Positions 1 through 8,235 are shown, counted from the first letter of the stretch. The stretch is DNA of 64,000 bases from Rheinheimera baltica DSM 14885 (GCF_000425345.1 NZ_AUDG01000003.1:140415-204414), one strand, 5' to 3'. Notes: generated by a model from the letters alone, not told the origin. Translations and numbers: made by a program.

Positions 1-226
1 CTTCAATAAACGGCAGTAGTTTTTCTAAATCTGTGCCACGGCTCAGTTCGGTTCGCAGTTTGGCCAACCTATTGTCCAGCTCAACATCAACTCCCTTGCA
101 CACCAGCGACAATCTGGAAACAAACAACGCCAGAATTTTAAACTGTGCTTCGTAGGTATCTTCCAGTGCTTTGCGAGCCCGAAGTGCATTAGTTAGTTGT
201 TGTTTAGTGTCATTCTGCAAAGGCAT
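1..226 (-). CDS. N-terminal fragment of a probable GGDEF-family diguanylate cyclase
   Basis: Only the first 75 codons are in the window; the gene runs off the left edge. The ATG at 226 follows an AGCAGGTG stretch that can serve as ribosome binding site. The visible part is a charged helix followed by a segment reading RLSLVCKGVDVELDNRL. A similar N-terminal region precedes the GGDEF domain in diguanylate cyclases of Alteromonadales and Vibrionales, but this is from memory of the family. The catalytic domain itself is not visible, so the call is tentative. A rho-independent terminator (324-348) separates it from the minigene upstream, so it is probably transcribed on its own. Confidence 0.45.
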   Translation of the reverse strand, partial: MPLQNDTKQQLTNALRARKALEDTYEAQFKILALFVSRLSLVCKGVDVELDNRLAKLRTELSRGTDLEKLLPFIE

Positions 227-323
227 CACCTGCTTAGCAATGTTTAAATGCATGTTTAAACTAAGTATATCGACTATCGCTGTAAATGCGATCTCTGATT
301 AGACGTAAATGCGCAAAATGTGT

Positions 324-348
324 AAAAAAGCGGGCAATAAGGCCCGCT
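324..348 (-). terminator. Rho-independent terminator of the 20-codon minigene
   Basis: AGCGGGC and GCCCGCT form a perfect 7-bp stem with a 6-nt loop. On the minus strand the stem is followed by a run of six T. It lies 28 nt after the stop codon of the 20-codon ORF and upstream of the minus-strand gene at the left edge. Confidence 0.85.
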
Positions 349-375
349 GAGGTAAGGAATGATTCTTTTTCTGAT

Positions 376-438
376 TTACTTCTTACACAAATAGTAAGGT
401 AACCAAGATTGTTCTTCTGTAGAGGTAAGATATTGCAT
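376..438 (-). CDS. Orphan 20-residue small protein, unknown function
   Basis: This reading frame encodes the 20 residues MQYLTSTEEQSWLPYYLCKK. A perfect AGGAG (447-451) sits 8 nt before its ATG. A promoter-like pair lies upstream (496-523) and a strong terminator downstream (324-348), so the expected transcript is about 165 nt and carries little else. The peptide is acidic in the middle, aromatic near its end (W, Y, Y) and finishes with Cys-Lys-Lys. It has no signal peptide or membrane segment. I do not recognise the family. It could be a small protein, a leader peptide or the coding part of a dual-function small RNA. A longer 72-codon frame overlapping it (261-479) runs through the terminator and is less likely. 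Confidence 0.5.
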   Translation of the reverse strand: MQYLTSTEEQSWLPYYLCKK

Positions 439-495
439 GCATTGCACTCCTGTGTTGGAACTGCTGCCCGACAGTCCATCTACCGAGCGCTGCAT

Positions 496-523
496 ATTTA
501 ACCAGAAAAGCGCATTTTTTGAA
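496..523 (-). promoter_or_regulatory. Putative sigma-70 promoter of the 20-codon minigene
   Basis: On the minus strand TTCAAA (523-518) is separated by 16 nt from TTAAAT (501-496). The match to consensus is moderate, but its place about 55 nt before a good ribosome binding site and about 150 nt before a terminator supports a short transcription unit. Confidence 0.45.
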
Positions 524-664
524 AGTTAGATTGTACTATTTCAGTTTAACTTTCATTTTTATCCAGTCTGCAAGGTATAGCTAAAAAATTAAAATCAATT
601 TTTTCAATAGCTTGAGTTTTTATTTGTCATTTAATTTTTGTAATCCAACTCGTAATGTTACAGC

Positions 665-1507
665 TTATTGACGACTTAAGCGGATAGCCGGTGGGGTATA
701 GGGTTCACTGCTGCGGTAGGGGTTTATATCTAAGCCACCACGACGAGTGTAACGGGCATATACCGCCAGAAAGCTGGGCTGGCAATGTGCCCAGATGTCA
801 GAAAATATACGCTCGACACATTGTTCATGGAATTCGTTATGGCTACGAAAACTAATTAGATAACGTAGTAATGCGGCATGATCTAATGCGGTACCACGGT
901 AATGAATATAAATACTCGCCCAGTCAGGCTGAGAGGTTATTAAACAATTAGATTTGAGCAAATGCGAATGGAGTTTTTCTTCTACAATATCAGCATCTGG
1001 CTGCGTTTTGAGCAAACTGGCATCGTACTGATAGTGAGCAATCTCAATATCAAGATCGTCTATACAGTGTCCGGGTATCCAGGTTGGTTGAAACGCCATA
1101 ATTTCGTTAACGTTATGCAGACTTACTTTTACAGGCTTACCAGCACAAGCCGACAAGTCACGCTGTAAATGCTGATAAACCTGGCCTAAATCAGCAAAGC
1201 GGCTTTGATTGAAGCTATTTAAATACAGCTTAAAAGATTTAGATTCTATTAAGTTAGCTGAATCATACGGGACGGTAAAAGTGGCAAGTGCAACAACCGG
1301 CTTACCTTTAGCATTTAACCAAGACAGTTCGTAACCATGCCATATATCCTGCCCAACAAAAGGCAAAGCGCCAGCGTCTAAGCCAATATCATTGCGGCCT
1401 AAACTTCGCGGCACGGCCTGCAACAGGCTGGCATCATACTTGTCGGCATAGGCGGTTATTTTACCCAGGCTTAACCCGGTTAGAATGTCTGATTGGCTGC
1501 TGCTCAT
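665..1507 (-). CDS. queF: NADPH-dependent 7-cyano-7-deazaguanine reductase (QueF, long form)
   Basis: QueF reduces preQ0 to preQ1 in the cytoplasm, a step in making the queuosine base of tRNA. The protein follows the E. coli two-domain form closely (280 residues from this ATG against 282). The substrate-binding stretch [14 protein letters not shown] and the catalytic segment [12 protein letters not shown] are present, the latter with the thioimide-forming Cys near residue 190 and the Asp seven residues on. The C-terminal [13 protein letters not shown] is also typical. I chose the ATG at 1507 because it lines up with the E. coli start; an in-frame ATG at 1525 is possible and neither has a strong ribosome binding site. 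It is divergent from syd, as in E. coli. Confidence 0.95.
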   Translation of the reverse strand: MSSSQSDILTGLSLGKITAYADKYDASLLQAVPRSLGRNDIGLDAGALPFVGQDIWHGYELSWLNAKGKPVVALATFTVPYDSANLIESKSFKLYLNSFNQSRFADLGQVYQHLQRDLSACAGKPVKVSLHNVNEIMAFQPTWIPGHCIDDLDIEIAHYQYDASLLKTQPDADIVEEKLHSHLLKSNCLITSQPDWASIYIHYRGTALDHAALLRYLISFRSHNEFHEQCVERIFSDIWAHCQPSFLAVYARYTRRGGLDINPYRSSEPYTPPAIRLSRQ

Positions 1508-1581
1508 GTCGGTTACTGTCATCACGGCGAGGTTAACGTTACAATGGCGTCAGTTTATCATAAATATCGACGGAAAATCGC

Positions 1582-2133
1582 GTGACTCTGGCAAGCAATT
1601 ACACACAGTTTGTGCAACAGGCCATTCAGTGGCATCAACAACAACAGCAATTGTTAATTACCTGGGCTGATGCGGCCAGTCCATCGCCTTGTCAGCAAGG
1701 TGATATTGTTGATAACCAAGTTACTTGGCAGCCAGTGCTGCAACAACCGTTAGCTGACTTTTCCAATGTTGAACAGGCTCTGGAACTGACACTGCACGCG
1801 GATATTAAAGCGTTTTATAGTTTGTATTATGGTGCAGGTTTAGCGGCGGAGCATAAAAGAGGCAAATTGGCGTTGCTAATGGTGTGGAATAGTGATGATG
1901 TGAAACGCTTGCAGGAGAACATCATTGGTCATATTTTGATGAAGCGGCGGTTGAAGCAACGCGAAACAGTGTTTTTTGCCACTACGGAAGATGATGATAT
2001 TTTACTGTCTGTGTTAAACAGTACCGGCGAAGTATTTTTGGAGTATGTCGGGCAGGAAGTGACGGAAAAATTAGCCGATGATCTGGCAACGTTTATTCAG
2101 GACATTACCCCATGCAACTATGATGGGCTCTGA
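1582..2133 (+). CDS. syd: SecY-interacting protein Syd
   Basis: Syd is a small cytoplasmic protein that binds SecY and is linked to quality control of the Sec translocon. The 183-residue length and the segments HADIKAFYSLYYGAGL and LALLMVWNSDD match the Syd family. Pairing with divergent queF matches enterobacterial gene order. The start is a GTG at 1582 with only a weak upstream purine stretch. The 3' end overlaps the convergent DUF2310 gene by 16 bp. Confidence 0.92.
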   Translation: MTLASNYTQFVQQAIQWHQQQQQLLITWADAASPSPCQQGDIVDNQVTWQPVLQQPLADFSNVEQALELTLHADIKAFYSLYYGAGLAAEHKRGKLALLMVWNSDDVKRLQENIIGHILMKRRLKQRETVFFATTEDDDILLSVLNSTGEVFLEYVGQEVTEKLADDLATFIQDITPCNYDGL

Positions 2134-2897
2134 CAATCCCAGGCAATGTTACTAACCAAGCGACAGTTATCGCATTTAAAGTCAAAAAGATCATGTAGCG
2201 GTTGTGGTAGCCGCCAGTTGTTGCCGCATCCCGGGCACGTTTTGCCTGGCTCATGCGCACAGTTAGTGCTACTGCCGCTGTAGAGTGCATAGTAAACCCT
2301 GGTGTTATTGTCTCTTTCTAATTGCGACGCCAGTTTCCGGCCCTGCCGGTTAAGTTGGCTATGTAGTAGCTGCAGACTGCGCTCGGCTCCTTTTCGTAAC
2401 ACCCGTGTTTCTTGCATTTGGATCTCGTCCAATGCTTGAAATTGCAGTTGCCAACGGATGAGCGCTTCATGATCCAGACCATGAGGAATAAGCTTATACA
2501 AGGGGATCGGCGCGAAATGTTCAGCACAACGAACGGCTGAGCAAGTATCGTTAAAGCGGCTATACAGAATGTAATTGTCCGCGTGTTCACAAGGGTCGGT
2601 ATGCTGAGACATAACATCCATACCCAGCAGCTGTAATTGCGGATAGGCTAAACCGGCTGTTGCCAGCTGCTGTAACGCGTATAATCCTGGTGTGCTGTGG
2701 TGTTTATGCAGTAACGCTTGCTCTTCAGGTATTACGATACGACTACTAAAAACATCTTGCTGCCAGGCCGTTGGGAATTCGCGACCTAGCACCTGGCCGC
2801 TAAAAATTAGTTTTTCAATATAGCCGCGGATTGCTATTTCAGCGCGGGTGAAATCAGTATCAGCAATTACCTTAAATTGAAGCTCGGCTAGATACAT
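2118..2897 (-). CDS. DUF2310 family zinc-ribbon protein
   Basis: The 259-residue protein matches the DUF2310 family, described as Zn-ribbon-containing and possibly nucleic-acid binding; its role is unknown. The zinc-ribbon signature is at the C-terminus: CPGCGNNW and, about 20 residues on, CDNC, giving four Cys ligands. The first 200 residues are a soluble alpha/beta region without other motifs I recognise. It is 2 nt downstream of the 95-residue gene, so the two are probably co-transcribed. It converges on syd with a 16-bp overlap, an arrangement I recall from Shewanella and Vibrio. Confidence 0.85.
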   Translation of the reverse strand: MYLAELQFKVIADTDFTRAEIAIRGYIEKLIFSGQVLGREFPTAWQQDVFSSRIVIPEEQALLHKHHSTPGLYALQQLATAGLAYPQLQLLGMDVMSQHTDPCEHADNYILYSRFNDTCSAVRCAEHFAPIPLYKLIPHGLDHEALIRWQLQFQALDEIQMQETRVLRKGAERSLQLLHSQLNRQGRKLASQLERDNNTRVYYALYSGSSTNCAHEPGKTCPGCGNNWRLPQPLHDLFDFKCDNCRLVSNIAWDCQSPS

Positions 2898-2899
2898 GT

Positions 2900-3187
2900 T
2901 CAGTTATCCAGCTTACTAAGTAATTTATCCAGTTTTGCTTCAATGCGTGCCAGAGTCGCCGCCAGATCATCAGTGACTTCTTCAGTAACGGGAGTTGGGG
3001 GTGTAACACGGTTAATCTCTGACGCAAAAACAGGGTTACTGCGCCAGTGTTGGTAAGCAGCAAACAGTTGTTGCGGGGCTAACTGCCCCGCTAAACGAGC
3101 TCTAAATAGTGCCAGGCTAGGTGTTTTACCTTCTTGCTGTAACTGAGCCGCGACTTGTTGCATCAGTTGTATAGTATCTGACATCAC
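2900..3187 (-). CDS. Small protein with possible KfrA-like N-terminal region and C-terminal coiled coil
   Basis: This 95-residue protein is not one I can name. Its first half (QQVAAQLQQEGKTPSLALFR) resembles the helix-turn-helix-like N-terminus of KfrA-type proteins, with small residues and a PS/PT turn before a second helix. Residues 60-95 are rich in E, K and L with heptad spacing and predict a short coiled coil ending LDKLLSKLDN. It precedes the DUF2310 gene by 2 nt, so the pair probably works together. DNA binding is inference from the fold-like pattern only. Confidence 0.6.
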   Translation of the reverse strand: MMSDTIQLMQQVAAQLQQEGKTPSLALFRARLAGQLAPQQLFAAYQHWRSNPVFASEINRVTPPTPVTEEVTDDLAATLARIEAKLDKLLSKLDN

Positions 3188-3360
3188 TTATGCCTGTTTG
3201 ACTAACAATTGGTGAAATTTACCATTGTTTGTTCTTTAAGGATAGTAAGTTTATTTTAAGTTGCTGTTTTTAAACATTTAAATTTCTGGCATAGGCTTTG
3301 CAAATTTCATTGTAGGCCTTGAAGCCAAATGTAATGTATAAACAACACAGGAAAATCATT

Positions 3361-3720
3361 ATGTTAGGAAAAATTTTTGTTGCAGCCGCATTGGCAGTAA
3401 CCTTATCTGGATGTGTCGTAGCGGTTGGCGGAGATCATGATTTTGACGATGACAGTAGTTGGAAAAAAACACAGCGCTATAACCAGGAGCAAGTGAATAA
3501 GTTAGTATTGGAAATGTCAGCCGAAGATATCCGTACATTAATGGGTAAACCAGATTTCAGTGAGTCATTTAATAAAGACGGTGAGACAGTACAAGTGTTG
3601 TTTTATCGTACACATCACGATAAAAGCGATGGTAAAACCACGAAAGAAGAATGCACACCGCTTATTTTCAAGCAAAATAAACTGGTTGGCTGGGGCGATA
3701 AAGCTTATCAATATCTGTAA
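3361..3720 (+). CDS. DUF3192 family lipoprotein
   Basis: The protein starts MLGKIFVAAALAV and has a lipobox LSGC, so it should be processed by signal peptidase II and anchored in a membrane with Cys18 or so as first residue. The remainder (SAEDIRTLMGKPDFSESF, then FYRTHH and CTPLIF) matches the DUF3192 family, a small SmpA/BamE-like fold of unknown role. I chose the ATG at 3361, which has AGGA 8 nt upstream, over an in-frame start at 3319 that would put the signal peptide too far inside. It converges on the DUF2789 gene through a perfect hairpin. Confidence 0.85.
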   Translation: MLGKIFVAAALAVTLSGCVVAVGGDHDFDDDSSWKKTQRYNQEQVNKLVLEMSAEDIRTLMGKPDFSESFNKDGETVQVLFYRTHHDKSDGKTTKEECTPLIFKQNKLVGWGDKAYQYL

Positions 3721-3733
3721 ACGCTGTTTTGAC

Positions 3734-3760
3734 TATCCTGCTGCTTAGTGCAGCAGGATA
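3734..3760. terminator. Perfect 11-bp hairpin between convergent genes
   Basis: TATCCTGCTGC pairs perfectly with GCAGCAGGATA around the loop TTAGT. It lies between the DUF3192 stop and the end of the convergent DUF2789 gene, whose last codons it contains. There is no clear T run on either side, so termination is likely from position rather than proven by form. Confidence 0.5.
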
Positions 3761-3972
3761 TTAAGCTCATCAATAACCTCACTCCAGTCAGCATCTTGTT
3801 TGAGTGACTCACGTATAAAAACCGCCTGTGCTGTCGACCAAAACGGTGCGTCTTGAATTGACAGGTTGGACGCCAGTTTATGCTGTCTAATAAATGTATG
3901 TATGGCTTGATCCGAACTCTCTAAGCCCAACTGAGTAAACAATGTTTGCAATGTGTGTGCTGAGGTGTCCAT
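3745..3972 (-). CDS. DUF2789 family small protein
   Basis: The 75-residue protein fits the DUF2789 family over its whole length: HTLQTLFTQLGLESSD near the N-terminus, DAPFWSTAQAVFIRE in the middle and an acidic DADWSEVIDELN end. The family is small, helical and soluble, with no known function. A CAAGGAATTGTT stretch upstream of the ATG holds an AAGGA ribosome binding site. Its stop codon lies inside the hairpin shared with the convergent lipoprotein gene. Confidence 0.85.
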   Translation of the reverse strand: MDTSAHTLQTLFTQLGLESSDQAIHTFIRQHKLASNLSIQDAPFWSTAQAVFIRESLKQDADWSEVIDELNILLH

Positions 3973-4104
3973 AACAATTCCTTGGTGGAGAGATGTACGT
4001 TAAGCATAGTCAGTTTTGCAAAATCTTGCGTTGAAGTGCTGCTTGGCAATTATTAACCGTACTGCTATGGTGGTTAAAAAGAAAACAATAACGCAGGGGA
4101 AAAT

Positions 4105-4755
4105 ATGATAACTGAGCAAAGCACCGTTGAATTGGAGCGGCTTAAAGCCGTGTTGCTAAGTGCTGATGAGTTAAAACTGGCAGCATCAATTTTGTATCAG
4201 TCTTATCATGATGATCCGCTGTTTATGGAAATTTTTCGCGCTGAAAAGCCCGATTATGAGCAACGGTTGCGTGCAGCCATTCGGGAAGAACTTAATACAT
4301 TTTGGCAAGCCCAGCAGCCCATGGTGGGTTTGTTTCTCGGCGAACAACTTTATGGTGTAGCCTGTGTTATCGAGCCAGACTCCGGTATAGGCGCCGGTCG
4401 TCTGTGGCACTGGCGGTTAAAGATGCTGCTAACTGCTGGTTATGTATCAACAAAGCAGTTATTAGATAAAGAGCAAAAAATTCATGCCGCTATGCCAGCT
4501 GAGCGGTATCACATGTTAGCGTTTATTGCCGTATTACCTAAACAGCAACATTTGGGGTTGGGGCACTATCTGATTCACGCTGTTGACTCTATCGTTGACA
4601 AAGACCAAAGTTCTGCGGGTATTGGGGTGTTTGTCACATTAGACAAATATCGGGCATTTTTTGCCGATGATAAGTATCAGGTCGTGAGTGAGTTAGCGTT
4701 TAATACCGTTAAAGGCAGCTTAATGTTTCGGCCTAGACAACAACTTTCAAAGTAA
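4105..4755 (+). CDS. GNAT family N-acetyltransferase
   Basis: A 216-residue protein with the GNAT acetyl-CoA binding signature in its second half: FIAVLPKQQHLGLGHYLIHA, where the QxxGLGxxL loop would hold the pyrophosphate of acetyl-CoA. The N-terminal part (AASILYQSYHDDPLFMEIF) resembles GNAT proteins that act on small molecules or antibiotics, but the substrate cannot be told. AGGGG lies 5 nt before the ATG. The next gene begins immediately after the stop codon, so the two are likely one transcript. Confidence 0.85.
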   Translation: MITEQSTVELERLKAVLLSADELKLAASILYQSYHDDPLFMEIFRAEKPDYEQRLRAAIREELNTFWQAQQPMVGLFLGEQLYGVACVIEPDSGIGAGRLWHWRLKMLLTAGYVSTKQLLDKEQKIHAAMPAERYHMLAFIAVLPKQQHLGLGHYLIHAVDSIVDKDQSSAGIGVFVTLDKYRAFFADDKYQVVSELAFNTVKGSLMFRPRQQLSK

Positions 4756-5094
4756 GTGTACATGAAGACATTTCGTCGTTTTAGCGAGTTTTATCCGTAT
4801 TATTTAACTGAACACCGCCACCCTGTATGTCGTGCTATGCATTACATCGGCAGCAGTTTGGTGATCATAGTATTGTTATACGTTCTGTTAAGCCAGCAAT
4901 GGCAATGGTTATGGCTGCTGCCGGTAATCGGTTATGGTTTTGCCTGGTTAGGGCATTTGTTATTTGAACATAATAAACCCGCTACCTTTAGCTATCCATT
5001 TTACAGTTTGGCTGCAGATTGGGTAATGCTTAAAGACTTTTTAACCGGGCAGCTAAAACATAAGCTGCCGGTTGAGACAAAAGTCCCTAATTAA
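4756..5094 (+). CDS. DUF962 / Mpo1-like membrane protein
   Basis: A 112-residue membrane protein of the DUF962 family. Two hydrophobic segments (about residues 30-47 and 50-68) are followed by GHLLFEHNKPATFSYPFYS, the conserved family stretch. Histidines in EHRHP, AMHYIG and GHxxFEH could bind a metal. Yeast Mpo1 of this family is an Fe(II)-dependent dioxygenase of 2-hydroxy fatty acids; whether the bacterial protein does the same is unknown. The GTG at 4756 directly follows the acetyltransferase stop; the ATG at 4762 is an equally possible start. Confidence 0.85.
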   Translation: MYMKTFRRFSEFYPYYLTEHRHPVCRAMHYIGSSLVIIVLLYVLLSQQWQWLWLLPVIGYGFAWLGHLLFEHNKPATFSYPFYSLAADWVMLKDFLTGQLKHKLPVETKVPN

Positions 5095-5386
5095 TTCGGT
5101 ATGCCGGTAAATTAAACGCCGCCAGACGCATACCGTTTAATTGTAATTCTGCCTGATAACGGCTTTCACCATCACCGCTAAAATCAACCTGATAAATGGT
5201 GATAAAACGCAACTTGCCGTTTATTTTTTTTAGGCTGTGGCCGTTGCGCCCACAATCAAGCATTTGTAGCTGCTGCTGCTGACATAGCTGGCTAGCAACC
5301 ACAATAGCGCGTTCGTCTTGCTTGCGTTGTAACCAGAACATATAACAAATGGTGCTGATAACCAGCAGTAGTAATACTGACCCCAT
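5087..5386 (-). CDS. DUF3301 family membrane-anchored protein
   Basis: A 99-residue protein with one N-terminal transmembrane segment (about residues 2-18) and a soluble domain containing QMLDCGRNG and YQVDFSGDGESRYQAEL, the conserved pattern of DUF3301. Function is unknown. A strong AGGAGG lies 6 nt before the ATG. Its 3' end overlaps the convergent DUF962 gene by 8 bp. Confidence 0.85.
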   Translation of the reverse strand: MGSVLLLLVISTICYMFWLQRKQDERAIVVASQLCQQQQLQMLDCGRNGHSLKKINGKLRFITIYQVDFSGDGESRYQAELQLNGMRLAAFNLPAYRIN

Positions 5387-5495
5387 GGGTTCCTCCTGAA
5401 ACTATTGACTGATCATGCTGCTAGTTTGGCTAATTTACAAGGGCTGGCTGCAAGGTTAGCTTGTGGTAAACTGGCAAGCATCAAATGAGGTGGTT

Positions 5496-5816
5496 ATGTC
5501 AGACGAAGTTAAAGGGTTGTTGTCCGAGCTGGAAGCTGAACTTAAGCAGCAGGAATTATGGTGTTTGCAACCCGCCAATCCCGTTGCCTTGGCAAGCACT
5601 ATGCCGTTTTGCTGTGACACCATGCCCTTAGAGCAATGGCTGCAGTTTATTTTTATACCGCGTATTCAGGCATTGCTCGACGGCAACCATGGCTTACCTA
5701 ATAAAATCAGTATATTGCCGATGGCAGAAGAAGTATTTAAACAGCAGGGAGAGGTTTTAGCACCGCTGTTGGCAATTATTTCACGCATAGATACAACCCT
5801 GTCGGATGATGTATGA
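5496..5816 (+). CDS. yqcC: YqcC family protein (DUF446)
   Basis: The 106-residue protein carries the YqcC pattern MPFCCDTMPLEQWLQFIFIPR, close to the E. coli protein. Its function is unknown, but it is regularly found next to truC, as here, where the two overlap by 4 bp (ATGA) and are presumably translationally coupled. I chose the ATG at 5496, with GAGG 5 nt upstream, over a GTG at 5463. Confidence 0.9.
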   Translation: MSDEVKGLLSELEAELKQQELWCLQPANPVALASTMPFCCDTMPLEQWLQFIFIPRIQALLDGNHGLPNKISILPMAEEVFKQQGEVLAPLLAIISRIDTTLSDDV

Positions 5817-6619
5817 GTTCAGCTGAGCCTTTTGTATTAAACGCGCCGCTAACTATCTTGTATCAAGACGATTTTATTGTTGCGATAGATAAGCCCAGCG
5901 GTATGCTGGTTCACCGCTCGTTTTTAGATAAACATGAAACTGTCTTTGTGATGCAGACACTGCGCGATCAAATTGGCCAACATGTTTTCCCTGTGCATCG
6001 TTTAGACCGTCCTACGTCTGGCGTTTTGTTGTTTGCGCTTTCAAGTGATGTCGCACGATTACTGGGTGAGCAGCATGAGCAAAAGTTATGGCGTAAAAAC
6101 TATCTTGCTGTTGCACGAGGTTTTTTGCCTTATGCGGGAGAGTTGAATTATGCCCTCAAAGAAGAGTTGGACAAAATTGCCGATAAATTCAGCCGTGATG
6201 ATAAAGCCCCGCAAGAAGCCATTACGCGCTATAAACCATTGCAATACGTTGAGCTACCTATCCCGGTGAGTAAATACCCTGCAGCGCGTTATTCGTTAGT
6301 GGCTATGCAGCCTATAACCGGCCGAAAACACCAGCTTCGCAGGCATTTGGCGCACTTGCGTCATCCTATCGTTGGCGATACTAGCCATGGTGATGGTAAG
6401 CACAATGCGTTGTTTAAACAGCACTTTGATTGCCGGCGTTTGTTATTAATTGCCAAGCAGTTACAGTTGCCACACCCCGTAAGTGGTGAAACTTTATGCC
6501 TAAGTGCAGGTCTTAACGAGCTTGAGCCGCTGTTTGCCCAGTTTGGTTGGCCGGTAGACGAGCACTATTACCAACAACAATTTGAAGAATTTTTTGCGGA
6601 GGATAAATGGCAAAAATAG
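5813..6619 (+). CDS. truC: tRNA pseudouridine(65) synthase TruC
   Basis: TruC makes pseudouridine at position 65 in the T-arm of certain tRNAs. The 268-residue protein is an RluA-type synthase: YQDDFIVAIDKPSGMLVH near the start, HRLDRPTSGVLLFA with the catalytic Asp, and ITGRKHQLRRHLAHLRHPIVGD. It has no S4 domain, as expected for TruC. It overlaps yqcC by 4 bp and the flavodoxin gene by 13 bp, so the three form one unit in the same order as E. coli. Confidence 0.93.
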   Translation: MSSAEPFVLNAPLTILYQDDFIVAIDKPSGMLVHRSFLDKHETVFVMQTLRDQIGQHVFPVHRLDRPTSGVLLFALSSDVARLLGEQHEQKLWRKNYLAVARGFLPYAGELNYALKEELDKIADKFSRDDKAPQEAITRYKPLQYVELPIPVSKYPAARYSLVAMQPITGRKHQLRRHLAHLRHPIVGDTSHGDGKHNALFKQHFDCRRLLLIAKQLQLPHPVSGETLCLSAGLNELEPLFAQFGWPVDEHYYQQQFEEFFAEDKWQK

Positions 6620-7050
6620 CAGTAATCGTAGGGACGGTATACGGCGCAGCACAGTATGTTGCGGAAGAGGCAAAAGCATTACTCGCTGGCTTGGACCATG
6701 AGGTTAATTTGTTTGAAGAAGCTAAACTGGATGAGGTATTAGCGTTTCAAGCCGATATCTGGCTGGTGATTACGTCTACCACTGGGCAGGGCGATATTCC
6801 AGATAATGTTTTCCCTTTCTTTCTTGATGTACAAAATCGCTTCCCGCTGTTAACCGGTAAACACTTTGCCGTTATTGCACTTGGCGACAGCAGTTACGAT
6901 ACTTTTTGTGGTGCTGGCGAGCAGTTTCGCCAGCTGTTAACTGAAATACAAGGCACAGAACTTGCGCCCATGTTACGTATTGATGCGGGAGAGACCTTAG
7001 AGCCTGAAACAATAGCGCTGCCCTGGCTACAGCAGCTGTTTTCTTCTTAA
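6607..7050 (+). CDS. yqcA: Flavodoxin YqcA / MioC family
   Basis: A 147-residue single-domain flavodoxin. The FMN phosphate loop is near the start (GTVYGAAQYVAEEA), followed by ITSTTGQGDIPDN and ALGDSSYDTFCGAG, which line the isoalloxazine site. It should carry one FMN and serve as an electron donor; the partner is not known. It begins inside the end of truC and ends 4 bp inside the convergent cysZ, matching its usual place downstream of truC. Confidence 0.9.
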   Translation: MAKIAVIVGTVYGAAQYVAEEAKALLAGLDHEVNLFEEAKLDEVLAFQADIWLVITSTTGQGDIPDNVFPFFLDVQNRFPLLTGKHFAVIALGDSSYDTFCGAGEQFRQLLTEIQGTELAPMLRIDAGETLEPETIALPWLQQLFSS

Positions 7051-7808
7051 CAATACTTATCCAGTTTGTTATAGGCTTTTGCGCCCGGCGCTGTTAGTGC
7101 CGGGTCGTTTTTTTCGGCCAGTTTGTCTACCCACATTGCGGTAGCACCACAAACCGCAATCGGCATAACAAATAAATTAAATAGTGGGATCATGCAGCCA
7201 ATGTTTACCGTTATGCCAAAAGCAAAGCTATTGCCAGGTTGGCTGCGCAACTGCTGGCGCATAGTATGAAATGGAATTTTATGGTTATCGTATGGGTAGT
7301 CGCAGTACTGAATAGCGACTAACCAGCTGGTAAATAAAAACCATAAAATTGGCCCTACCACCGGCAAGAATAAAAAAATCACAAACAAAATTATTGCGCG
7401 CGGCAGGGCATAAATAAATTTTTGCCATTCCCGGCCTAGCATGCGGGGTACGTCGTGCATAAAAGCAGCAAAGCTTACATTCGGCAAGGTTTTTCCGGTT
7501 AAGTGAGCTTCAACTTTTTCACTGAGCAAACCGTTAAACGGCGCGGCGATAAAGTTTGCTATTATAGTAAAGGTATAGGCTAGGCCTATCACCAACGTCA
7601 TTACCCCAAGCGGAATAAGCAGGTATTCCAGCCAATGCAACCAGCCAGGCAAGTATTGCTGCACGGCAGCAACCATGGCATTGACCTGCTGCAGCAAAAA
7701 ATAAAACGCAAATGAAAACAGCAACAAATTAATGCTTAACGGTACCAGCACAAAACGCTTCAAACCTTTGGTATGGATCAAACTTACGCCACGGAAAAAG
7801 TAGTACAT
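7047..7808 (-). CDS. cysZ: Sulfate transporter CysZ
   Basis: CysZ is an inner-membrane protein for sulfate uptake that feeds cysteine synthesis. The 253-residue protein has several hydrophobic stretches and the family segments IIANFIAAPFNGLLSEKVE and YCDYPYDNHKIPF. No other sulfur gene is adjacent. The region upstream (7809-8024) holds its promoter and that of the divergent small membrane protein. Confidence 0.92.
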   Translation of the reverse strand: MYYFFRGVSLIHTKGLKRFVLVPLSINLLLFSFAFYFLLQQVNAMVAAVQQYLPGWLHWLEYLLIPLGVMTLVIGLAYTFTIIANFIAAPFNGLLSEKVEAHLTGKTLPNVSFAAFMHDVPRMLGREWQKFIYALPRAIILFVIFLFLPVVGPILWFLFTSWLVAIQYCDYPYDNHKIPFHTMRQQLRSQPGNSFAFGITVNIGCMIPLFNLFVMPIAVCGATAMWVDKLAEKNDPALTAPGAKAYNKLDKYC

Positions 7809-7949
7809 TACATCACCTGAATAAATATCTGCGACCGCTCTGCTGGCAGTATAAGGGGTGTTGTTAGATATTGGCGTAACGGTTACCTAATTTTTGGTAA
7901 CAGAATATAACGCAACACACAGGTTGCTGGCTTTTGTATCTGGTTTTTA

Positions 7950-7958
7950 TGCTAGAAT
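7950..7958 (+). promoter_or_regulatory. Extended -10 promoter of the 64-residue membrane protein gene
   Basis: TGCTAGAAT forms an extended -10 element (TGn followed by TAGAAT) about 65 nt before the ATG at 8025. No good -35 hexamer sits at the right distance, which fits an extended -10 promoter. Confidence 0.4.
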
Positions 7959-8024
7959 ACGATAAGTTTTTAGCCGCAGCGCGGTATTATTGGTTTTACT
8001 GACAACATAAATTAAGGGTGAGAT

Positions 8025-8219
8025 ATGGCGATGTTAGGTTCTGCGCTGGTATTTGGCTTAACGACACTGTTTTTACTGACAGGTTTGTCCTGTTTGTTCT
8101 CTGCACTGCTGGTACCCGCTGAGATTGGTCCGGAGAAACGTTTTGAAAAGCGTTTGGAGTACGGCATATTTACATTAGTTGGTTTGGTAGGCTTTGGCGT
8201 GCTGATGGTGATTGGTTAA
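8025..8219 (+). CDS. Small two-helix membrane protein, unknown function
   Basis: A 64-residue protein with two hydrophobic segments (about residues 4-29 and 47-63) joined by a charged loop, GPEKRFEKRLEYG. I do not recognise a family. It has its own likely promoter, a GGTGAG ribosome binding site and a strong terminator right after the stop, so it looks like a real single-gene unit. It lies between divergent cysZ and convergent dapD with no hint of function from either. Confidence 0.7.
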   Translation: MAMLGSALVFGLTTLFLLTGLSCLFSALLVPAEIGPEKRFEKRLEYGIFTLVGLVGFGVLMVIG

Positions 8220-8235
8220 TCACGTGCCAGTAATA

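Noticed and set aside
261..479. 72-codon minus-strand frame in the first intergenic region
   Set aside because: It reads through a strong terminator hairpin and lacks a ribosome binding site; the nested 20-codon frame fits the signals better.
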